DNA of 15,117 bases. It comes from Bacteroidales bacterium. GTDB lineage: Bacteria > Bacteroidota > Bacteroidia > Bacteroidales > VadinHA17. Of the stretch, positions 7,946-14,316 are shown piece by piece. Positions within the stretch are counted from its first letter, which is position 1. Each line of letters begins with the position of its first letter. A program made the position numbers and the translations under genes. Under the pieces are notes generated by a model. It saw only the letters and a program-made list of their open reading frames with translations. It was not told where the DNA came from and ran no database searches. The stretch covers positions 7,549 through 22,665 of the forward strand of contig PMEC01000049.1 of assembly GCA_003155705.1 (NCBI GenBank). Reading direction: 5' to 3'.

Positions 7946-10780
7946 TTATTTGTTAAAATATTCGGCAAAAAGCTTTTTAAGATCTTCCAGCCGAACGGGT
8001 TTGGAGATAAATTCCTTTATACCGGACAATTCTGCTTTCCTTCTTGAATCAGGCATATTATCTGCAGTAATAGCAACTATATGATAGGATTTATCAAATT
8101 CGAGAATCCGCCTTGCTGATTCATAACCATCCATTTCTGGCATAATTATATCCATGAAAATTATATCATACTTTTTGTTAATAGCTTTATTATAACCTTC
8201 ATGTCCGTTTTCAGCAATTTCAGGGGAATACCCAAGAACCTCCAGCATTTTTGTCATTGTTTTCAGGTTCATCTTATTATCATCAACAACAAGAATGTGA
8301 ATTTCTTTTTTCAGGACTTCTGAACCTGTGGTGTCCGCACAATTTTCAACACCGGGAAAGCTGTTCTGGATAACTTTACATAATTCGCCAGCATCAAATG
8401 GTTTAACCAGGTAATGATCTATGCCCAGATTGATACACCGCAGATAATTACCTTTTTTGTCATTAGAACTGACCATTATCATTACAAAATTTAATGAAAG
8501 TTTATTCTCCCATAATGATCTTGCAACTTCAAAACCATCAAAATCCTCATCATCAGTAATAATTATCATCCTGTACCTTTCTGTCGGAAGGGAAAGGTTG
8601 GCTTTTAACTGACTAGTTGTCGATTTCTGGAATGTTGTAACAGAAGACGATAGGCCAAGTTTGTGAACGGAAGTCATGAGTTCTTCATCCCTGTTCTGAC
8701 TTCCGGATATAATAAGGGTTTTTATCTGATCAAACCGACTTAAGTCTGACATATTCAGTCCCTTTTGTGATCTTTCATTGGAATATGCTTTAATTGTGAA
8801 AGTCACCTTATTCACTGCGTTGCCAGAACTTTCCGTCTGACTTTCAGCAATAAGTTCTCCGCCCATCAATTCTATAAGTTGTTTTGCTATAATTGTTCCA
8901 AAACCAGATTCATCGTTTGATCTGACAGATATTGAGTCTGCACCTAAAAAGTTTCCAAATATTTTTTTCAGGTCAGCCTTGGAAATTGGTTGTCCTGTAT
9001 CCTGAATTTCAAACAATAGTATTACAACTCCATCTATTTTTCCCCGAGTCCGGCAATTGAGAAGAATCTCACCTTTTTCTGTATTTTTTATGGAATAATT
9101 AATAAGATTTGTCAGTATTTGTCTTAGCCTGAAAGGGTCACCGATAATGCTCTCCGGTACTTTTTTATCAATTATATGTCTGATTATCAGATCTTTTTCA
9201 AGTATGTTCGTTCTTGCAAGATCGACAGAGTAATTAATTTCCTCTCTAAGGTTGAAAGGAGCTTCATCCAGAATCATTTTACCTGATTCAATTTTAGAAA
9301 AATCAAGTATGTCATTAATAATTCCAAGCAGAACTTCCGTTGATCTGCGTAACAGACTTACAACATCTCTGACCTCGTTGTTCAGATCATATCTGTTCAG
9401 GACATCTGCCATTCCTATTATTCCATTAAGAGGGGTCCTTATTTCATAACTCATTCTTGCAAGAAACTCAGATTTGGCAACATTTGCTTTGGCTTCCTGC
9501 TTACGAGCTGACTCGAGCATAGTTATATCTATAAGGATTTCCATTGTAGCTTCCTCTCCTGAAAATTTTACCGGAATGCTGCTTCTGTAAAGTACTATTT
9601 CTCCTATTTCCTTCTTTATTATAACAAATTGATCCGGCAGGAATGTGCCCCCCAGATATTTGGAAAAATAATCACTATTGTCCGGTAGTGAGGTTTCCGG
9701 AAATATTTTTCCGAGCATTTCAGACTCCTTCTCATACGAGTAGAAACCCGCAGCGACTTTGTTCGACTTAAGAATCTCCCTGCTATAATTATGAATTATT
9801 ACTCCGACCGGCATCTCCTCAATTAGCTTCATCAGAGTACTTTCGGAGTCAGAAAGTCTTTCCACTTCTGATTCCATTGATTTTATATACCTCCAGAATA
9901 TTAAGATTATCAGTTGAATTATAAGCAGAGTTCCGATTACGATGAATATCGAATTTCTGATGATATATTTCTGGAAATAATCTGTTCTGGCTGAGAATAT
10001 CAGACCAAGGTCTCTCTGCAGAATCTGTGATGAGTAATAAGAGGAAAGAACTTCCCGATTTTTACCATCAATAATTGCCTCATGAATAATATTAGAGTTA
10101 GCTCCAGAGGATATTGCTCTGACAATCTTATCAATCTGAGAGTATTTTGTTATCCCGTTGTTGTCAAAAATTATTTCACCTTTATCACTTACTACCCACT
10201 GCCATTGATAATCCTTCAGGTTAAATTTTGAAAAAAGTTTCTGAAAGAATCTCTTATAATCAACTGTCACCATGATATTTCCAAATGGATCCCCACCACT
10301 TTTCATCAGGATCGGGGCATAGTAATTGAATTTCCCGTTACTTTCAATTAGTATGTCCATTTTCTGAATTTCTCTTTGATCCAGAGCGGTGAATTCACCT
10401 TCAATCCATTCATATGTCTGTTCATCCCTTGATAAAGTATATTCATTAAGATAGTTATCGTATAACCTGATATTAGTAACAAAGTCTTTGTACTTCGAGA
10501 AGAAGAGTTTCATTTGGTCTGTCACCCTGTATTTAACATCAGGTTTTGATTTATCAAAAAACCTTGTCAGGTCCTGAGAAAAGGGAATCTTGGCCAGATC
10601 GCTTCCAAAATCATTATTAGTACTGTCAACTTCCAGGCCGACAATCTGAACCTGTCTGTCAAGTAATTTAACAATATAATTTATCTGCTTATTATACAGG
10701 CTCTGATAATAAAAGTAGTTTGCCAGCATTATTACCAGAAATGCAGAATAGACAAGAATAAGGACTCTTCTCCTTTTCAT
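7946..10780 (-). CDS. Hybrid sensor kinase with degenerate catalytic core (pseudokinase) and intact C-terminal receiver
   Basis: This is a 944-residue, uninterrupted membrane protein with the layout of a hybrid histidine kinase. Membrane helix 1 is at about 7-25, the periplasmic sensor (Cache-like by position) at about 28-273 and helix 2 at about 275-297. A PAS-like domain spans about 312-425, the HisKA region about 434-500, the ATPase-like domain about 545-665 and two receivers about 685-808 and 826-944. The H box reads ARMSYEIRTPLNG, with Y445 where the phosphoacceptor histidine belongs (codon TAT on minus, plus 9446-9448). The N box reads NLINYSIKNT, with Y562 at the ATP-Mg asparagine. G1 is DTGQPI, with P598 instead of Gly. 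G2 is ESGFGT, with E624 instead of Gly. The first receiver has ISGSQ where the acidic pair is expected. The second has D833, D834, D877, T905 and K927, so it looks functional. Autophosphorylation is unlikely; the protein may sense a ligand, partner with another kinase or be phosphorylated in trans. MnmH lies downstream. Confidence 0.88.
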   Translation of the reverse strand: MKRRRVLILVYSAFLVIMLANYFYYQSLYNKQINYIVKLLDRQVQIVGLEVDSTNNDFGSDLAKIPFSQDLTRFFDKSKPDVKYRVTDQMKLFFSKYKDFVTNIRLYDNYLNEYTLSRDEQTYEWIEGEFTALDQREIQKMDILIESNGKFNYYAPILMKSGGDPFGNIMVTVDYKRFFQKLFSKFNLKDYQWQWVVSDKGEIIFDNNGITKYSQIDKIVRAISSGANSNIIHEAIIDGKNREVLSSYYSSQILQRDLGLIFSARTDYFQKYIIRNSIFIVIGTLLIIQLIILIFWRYIKSMESEVERLSDSESTLMKLIEEMPVGVIIHNYSREILKSNKVAAGFYSYEKESEMLGKIFPETSLPDNSDYFSKYLGGTFLPDQFVIIKKEIGEIVLYRSSIPVKFSGEEATMEILIDITMLESARKQEAKANVAKSEFLARMSYEIRTPLNGIIGMADVLNRYDLNNEVRDVVSLLRRSTEVLLGIINDILDFSKIESGKMILDEAPFNLREEINYSVDLARTNILEKDLIIRHIIDKKVPESIIGDPFRLRQILTNLINYSIKNTEKGEILLNCRTRGKIDGVVILLFEIQDTGQPISKADLKKIFGNFLGADSISVRSNDESGFGTIIAKQLIELMGGELIAESQTESSGNAVNKVTFTIKAYSNERSQKGLNMSDLSRFDQIKTLIISGSQNRDEELMTSVHKLGLSSSVTTFQKSTTSQLKANLSLPTERYRMIIITDDEDFDGFEVARSLWENKLSLNFVMIMVSSNDKKGNYLRCINLGIDHYLVKPFDAGELCKVIQNSFPGVENCADTTGSEVLKKEIHILVVDDNKMNLKTMTKMLEVLGYSPEIAENGHEGYNKAINKKYDIIFMDIIMPEMDGYESARRILEFDKSYHIVAITADNMPDSRRKAELSGIKEFISKPVRLEDLKKLFAEYFNK

Positions 10781-10803
10781 AATGAGTCTGTTTATGGCGA
10801 TTA

Positions 10804-10834
10804 TAAAGATAATTTATATTATAAGATAATTCAA
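10804..10834 (-). promoter_or_regulatory. Putative promoter of the hybrid kinase gene
   Basis: On the minus strand a -7 element TATCTTTA (10804-10811, seven of eight bases of TAnnTTTG) lies 20 bp from a TTG -33 element (10832-10834, inside the gap after rsgA). The start codon follows 23 bases downstream. The spacing fits the Bacteroidota consensus, but the last -7 base is off. Confidence 0.4.
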
Positions 10835-10836
10835 TT

Positions 10837-11763
10837 TCATCTGTATTTGCGATTATCATCCTCCAGAATGTTCAGATAGCTTCTGTACCGGAGAGGATCT
10901 ATATCCCCGTTTTCAACCGAAGACCTTACAGCGCATCCGGGTTCTTCGAGATGCAGACAATTATAGAACCTGCATTCATTTGATTTCCTGAAAATTTCAG
11001 GGAAAAAATGGTAAATCTCAATACGGTCCATATCGATGACTCCAAACCCCCTGATGCCGGGAGTATCAATAATATATCCGCCAAAAGGCATCGGGTGCAT
11101 TTCAGGAAATGTCGTTATGTGTTTGCCCTGTTTATGGTAATCAGAAATTTCTTCAGTTTTAAGATTAAGGGTGGGATTGAATAAATTCAGAAGAGTTGTT
11201 TTTCCTACACCTGAATTTCCTGAAAGAAGATTAATTTTATTCTTCATCGTGTTTTCAAGAAGAGCTGTGTTTTCCCCTGTAACCAGGGACAGCCTGAAGC
11301 ATTCGTACCCGATTTTGCTGTATAATGCAATAAGAAACTCCATCCTTTTAAGTTCGCGTTCGCCATAAAGATCTGTCTTATTAAAAATGATTTTTGCGGG
11401 CACCCTGTATGCTTCAGCGGTTGCAAGAAATCTGTCTATAAATTCCACCGGAGTTTCTGGCAATATTATTGTTACCATCAGAAACACCTGGTCGAGGTTT
11501 GCAGCAAGTATTTGTGAATGTTTTGAGAGGTTGGATGATTTTCTGACAATATAATTTTTCCTGTCAAGAACCTCCGTAATTATACCGGTAAAATCCACGG
11601 TGTTATAATCAAACAGAACATGGTCACCAACAGCAATAGGATTAGTGGTTCTGATTTCTTTTACACGCAACTTACCTTTTATGGTACAATCAACAATTTT
11701 GCCCTGGTCAAACAACACCTTATAGCGGCTGCCGGTAGATTTAATAACAAGCCCCTTTTCCAA
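10837..11763 (-). CDS. rsgA: Ribosome small-subunit assembly GTPase RsgA
   Basis: The 308-residue protein shows the circularly permuted GTPase order of RsgA (YjeQ), which acts in late 30S maturation. An OB-fold N-terminus (about 1-75) comes first. G4 NKTD is at 128-131 and the G5-like SLVTG at 159-163. The P-loop GNSGVGKT (G1) is at 182-189, the G2 threonines in GKHITT at about 217-218 and G3 DTPG at 233-236. A zinc-binding C-terminal motif follows: C264, C269, H271 and C277. All landmarks are present and the length is normal. The ATG at 11763 places the OB fold at the usual position. The gene lies between the phosphofructokinase and the hybrid kinase, all on the minus strand. A -7 box just upstream suggests its own promoter with a very short leader. 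Confidence 0.95.
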   Translation of the reverse strand: MEKGLVIKSTGSRYKVLFDQGKIVDCTIKGKLRVKEIRTTNPIAVGDHVLFDYNTVDFTGIITEVLDRKNYIVRKSSNLSKHSQILAANLDQVFLMVTIILPETPVEFIDRFLATAEAYRVPAKIIFNKTDLYGERELKRMEFLIALYSKIGYECFRLSLVTGENTALLENTMKNKINLLSGNSGVGKTTLLNLFNPTLNLKTEEISDYHKQGKHITTFPEMHPMPFGGYIIDTPGIRGFGVIDMDRIEIYHFFPEIFRKSNECRFYNCLHLEEPGCAVRSSVENGDIDPLRYRSYLNILEDDNRKYR

Positions 11764-11780
11764 CTGAGTTTATTTTCAGC

Positions 11781-11814
11781 CAAAAGTAAATAAAAATCAA
11801 CAGATAGCGGCAAA
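11781..11814 (-). promoter_or_regulatory. Putative promoter of rsgA
   Basis: On the minus strand TACTTTTG (11781-11788) is an exact -7 match. TTTG at 11811-11814 is a possible -33 element with a slightly long 22-bp spacer. The same CCAAAAGTAAA word (plus strand) occurs in the phosphofructokinase promoter. The implied leader is only about ten bases, which is common enough in Bacteroidota. Confidence 0.5.
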
Positions 11815-11827
11815 GGGGTCTGACATC

Positions 11828-13030
11828 CTAATTTTCTGAAGCCATCAGGAAGAAAGGCTTCATTTCAAAGCTGTGATAATAAGGCCTGAGTCTTTCAGTG
11901 TTATAATCTGCTAATTTGACTATTTTTTTAGTTGATGTAACCACATCAATCGGGAGATTATCGTATCTGCCATTCTTGAGAACCACAATCCTTCCATGTA
12001 CCCCCTTTAAAATCAAATCCAGGGCAAGGTTCCCATAAGCCATTGGTACGATAGAATCAAGTGCATCAGGATCTCCTCCACGAACCATGTAGCCAAGTTT
12101 TTGGTAAATTACATTAATGGTTTTTCCTTTATTATATTCTCCTGAAAGTTCTTTAAGTTTTACTGATACCATATCGCCAATACCGCCTAATTTTGCATGA
12201 CCATATGCATCTTTTTCACTATCAGCAAAGATCATCTCTCCTCCTTTAAACATTGCTCCTTCTGATACCAGAACAACTGAATATTTACTTGGATTATTGT
12301 TCCTGTCTTCAACAAGAAGCTTTGTGAGCTGATTTATATCAAACTCGTATTCAGGTATCACGCACCTATTTGCAGCGCCAGCCAAAGTGGGCAGCATTGC
12401 CGTAAAGCCGGCATATCTTCCGAATACTTCAAGAACCAAAAGTCTCTCATGAGATCCGGCCGATGTTCGGAGGCTGTTTGTCATTTGAATGGTTCGTGAA
12501 ACGCACGTGCTGAAGCCAATGCAGTAATCGGTTCCCGGAACGTCATTGTCCATGGTCTTTGGTATTGCAACAACATTTACCCCCTTTTTGTAAAGGTGAA
12601 CCCCATAACTCAGGGTATCATCGCCTCCAATAGGAATAAGATAATCAACCCCAAGCCATTCAAGGTTTTTTATTATCTCAGGAGTAAGATCATTAATATC
12701 TGCATTATATGTGTTTTTAAGATGATCCGGAACGTTTTCCTTTGCCATATGGCTCGGTCTGGTCCTCGAAGTGTGTAAAAAAGTTCCTCCGGTACGGCCA
12801 GCTTTATTAACAATATCATCTGTAAGAATTTGAAAATTGTTGCTGTTGTTTGCCTTGCCATCTCTGATTAATTCAGAAATACCTGCCCAGCCCCTGCGGA
12901 GTCCTATAACTCTATATCCCTCCCTGTTTGCGCGTATTGTCACTGCCCTTATTGCCGGATTCAAGCCGGGAACATCTCCCCCGCCAGTCAGAATTGCAAT
13001 TATACCCTTTACTGATTTTAAATTTGCCAT
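11828..13030 (-). CDS. 6-phosphofructokinase, pyrophosphate-dependent signature
   Basis: The 400-residue protein phosphorylates fructose 6-phosphate to fructose 1,6-bisphosphate in glycolysis. The N-terminal loop LTGGGDVPGLN (14-24) binds the phosphoryl donor. The donor-site motif is GGDDT (135-139), and the catalytic segment is PKTMDNDVPGTD (157-168) with D161 as the expected base. EVFGRYAGF (201-209) and KLGYMVRGGDPDALD (311-325) form the sugar-phosphate site. Position 138 is Asp and position 158 is Lys; these correspond to E. coli Gly104 and Gly124. The Asp plus Lys pair is the known signature of pyrophosphate-dependent enzymes, so the gene is better named a PPi-type enzyme than pfkA. This is inferred from two residues, and donor choice is sometimes flexible. 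The reaction with PPi is reversible, allowing use in gluconeogenesis. The start ATG at 13030 follows a well-matched promoter. An Fnr-like regulator gene lies upstream. Confidence 0.9.
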   Translation of the reverse strand: MANLKSVKGIIAILTGGGDVPGLNPAIRAVTIRANREGYRVIGLRRGWAGISELIRDGKANNSNNFQILTDDIVNKAGRTGGTFLHTSRTRPSHMAKENVPDHLKNTYNADINDLTPEIIKNLEWLGVDYLIPIGGDDTLSYGVHLYKKGVNVVAIPKTMDNDVPGTDYCIGFSTCVSRTIQMTNSLRTSAGSHERLLVLEVFGRYAGFTAMLPTLAGAANRCVIPEYEFDINQLTKLLVEDRNNNPSKYSVVLVSEGAMFKGGEMIFADSEKDAYGHAKLGGIGDMVSVKLKELSGEYNKGKTINVIYQKLGYMVRGGDPDALDSIVPMAYGNLALDLILKGVHGRIVVLKNGRYDNLPIDVVTSTKKIVKLADYNTERLRPYYHSFEMKPFFLMASEN

Positions 13031-13356
13031 GATTTCTGTATTTTAGATAGCTGTAAAATATTTTTTTCAGACCCAAAAGTAAAATAATTTTGATTTATTC
13101 CCAACATCTCATTAGTGTAAAAAATGTTAATACAGAATCAGTTCAGTAACATGCACCCAGTAATTTGCAATATAGATCAACTATTTCCATAAAAGAGCTT
13201 GGAGCAGAAATTTGTTTTATTACCGGGGAAGTGGGTTTTTGGGAAAATATTTGCTCCTTAGTTTTTTTTAAGTATTAAATAACCCGATAATTTTTCTAAA
13301 TTGTAGATGTTTAAATGGAATATTAAATCAAATCAATTATCAGCGTTTGTTAATGC
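13031..13356. other. Intergenic region with a hairpin plus T-tract on the plus strand
   Basis: This 326-bp gap separates two minus-strand genes. Its left end holds the phosphofructokinase promoter. In the middle, GGAGCA (13201-13206) pairs with TGCTCC (13252-13257). Pairing extends imperfectly inward to 13213/13245 and is followed by TTAG and eight Ts (13262-13269) on the plus strand. No gene on the plus strand precedes it, and on the minus strand the hairpin has no T tract, so it does not serve either neighbour as a normal terminator. No clear terminator for the Fnr-like gene and no convincing small ORF was found. Confidence 0.4.
13075..13105 (-). promoter_or_regulatory. Promoter of the phosphofructokinase gene
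   Basis: On the minus strand a -33 TTG (13103-13105) is followed after 20 bp by TACTTTTG (13075-13082), an exact -7 match. This is the best promoter in the window. The start codon lies 45 bases downstream, leaving a leader of about 35-40 nt. Confidence 0.65.
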
Positions 13357-14052
13357 TTACCCTCTCTTTGAAATGATTTCCAATTTATTCAGATCAACTA
13401 TTTCAATGGTTTTGCCAAAGACTTTTATTATTCCTTCTCTTTTGAAATCAGAAAGAGTTCTTATCACGTTCGCGGTACTCATTCCTATATAATCGGCAAT
13501 TTCTTTCCGTGATACCGGAATATCAAAAATCAATGAATTATATATCTCTTTTGTAAAATAGAGCAAAACAAAAGCAACTCTTCCGATAAGATTCTTCTGC
13601 CGGATATCGAGCGTCTGGTTGATTATTTTGTCATTAATTTTTGAGATTTTTGTAAGCAGCCCCATTGCAAACCCTCCATTCTTCAGGAAAAGCCCCTTAA
13701 TAAAATCCAGCTTCACGATACAGACAACTGAATCCTCCAGCGCAGAAACAGAATACTTGTACCTGTCTTCCGAAAAAATACTCATATTACTTACAAACTC
13801 AAATGGTCTTGTAATGGTTATTACCTGTTCCTCTCCTGAAGAAGTTCTGCGGTAAAGTTTTACCAGTCCGCTTTTAAGATATTTGAAGTTGGTAATTTTT
13901 TCACCTTCACGATTTATTATTTCACCCTTTCTGAAAGACATTTCATCTTTGTGATTGCAAAGTTCCTGTATAGCCACATCATCGAGATGGGCAAAAACCA
14001 CTTCTCTGAAATCACAATTGGCACAGACACAATACTTATCTGTTTTATTCAT
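13357..14052 (-). CDS. Crp/Fnr-family transcriptional regulator, Fnr-like cysteines
   Basis: The 231-residue protein has a cyclic-nucleotide-binding-type barrel (about 20-130), a long dimer helix (about 130-160) and a winged helix-turn-helix (about 178-215: VSRKEIADYIGMSTANVIRTL). Five cysteines are present: C8, C10, C13, C32 and C111. C111 lies in ALEDSVVCIVKLD, which aligns with E. coli Fnr ALETSMVCEIPFE, where C122 is an iron-sulfur ligand. The N-terminal CVCANC group could supply the other ligands, though its spacing is tighter than in Fnr. An oxygen- or redox-sensing role is therefore plausible but inferred. The protein would bind DNA as a dimer in the cytoplasm. The ATG at 14052 is preceded by a promoter-like box and an inverted repeat. 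The closest downstream gene encodes phosphofructokinase, consistent with metabolic control, but no target site is proven. Confidence 0.88.
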   Translation of the reverse strand: MNKTDKYCVCANCDFREVVFAHLDDVAIQELCNHKDEMSFRKGEIINREGEKITNFKYLKSGLVKLYRRTSSGEEQVITITRPFEFVSNMSIFSEDRYKYSVSALEDSVVCIVKLDFIKGLFLKNGGFAMGLLTKISKINDKIINQTLDIRQKNLIGRVAFVLLYFTKEIYNSLIFDIPVSRKEIADYIGMSTANVIRTLSDFKREGIIKVFGKTIEIVDLNKLEIISKRG

Positions 14053-14066
14053 TTATTGTTTTTTAA

Positions 14067-14098
14067 CAAAATTATTATTTTTCAGATAATTGACACAA
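14067..14098 (-). promoter_or_regulatory. Putative promoter of the Crp/Fnr gene
   Basis: On the minus strand TAATTTTG (14067-14074) is an exact -7 match, with TTG (14096-14098) 21 bp upstream. The start codon lies 14 bases downstream, so the transcript would have almost no leader. The -33 element sits inside an inverted repeat. Confidence 0.5.
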
Positions 14099-14100
14099 TT
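14088..14100. repeat. Inverted repeat overlapping the Crp/Fnr -33 element
   Basis: AATTG ACA CAATT is a perfect 5-3-5 inverted repeat. It covers the -33 TTG of the regulator gene, a position suited to a repressing operator, possibly for autoregulation. It is not the classic Fnr (TTGAT-N4-ATCAA) or Crp (TGTGA-N6-TCACA) site. Short AT-rich palindromes also arise by chance. Confidence 0.3.
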
Positions 14101-14128
14101 TAAGATTCCTAATTCCTGGTAAATTCCG

Positions 14129-14145
14129 ACAAAAAACTCTTTTGT
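14129..14145. repeat. Short inverted repeat in the divergent intergenic region
   Basis: ACAAAA AACTC TTTTGT is a perfect 6-5-6 inverted repeat between the Crp/Fnr gene and the PHP phosphatase gene. It may be an operator or a weak hairpin. The rest of this 264-bp region shows no clear promoter for the rightward gene. Confidence 0.22.
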
Positions 14146-14316
14146 TTTAAATTTAACACTAAATATGACAAATACAAAATGGTTTTGTTCATTGAGGGAC
14201 TGTTCACACCCGACAATTCAATTAGTGATAAAGGACAGTGGCTGGAATCAAATAAACAGTTATTTTTATTGAAGAAAATGAAATTAACTCTACCTCATCG
14301 GGGTTAAATATTTATT

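Noticed and set aside
9446..9448. Tyr at the H-box position as a possible reading error
   Set aside because: A single base change (CAT to TAT) would explain it alone, but N-box, G1 and G2 changes in the same protein make an error unlikely.
13220..13244. G-quadruplex-like run (GGGG, GGG, GGG)
   Set aside because: Only three G-tracts are present within loop distance; a fourth is missing.
14179..14307. Possible 42-codon plus-strand ORF (begins MVLFIEGLFTPDNS) before the PHP gene
   Set aside because: No promoter box, no ribosome site, no recognisable family; length is within chance for an intergenic stretch. A second overlapping ORF at 14165-14272 is equally plausible, which weakens both.
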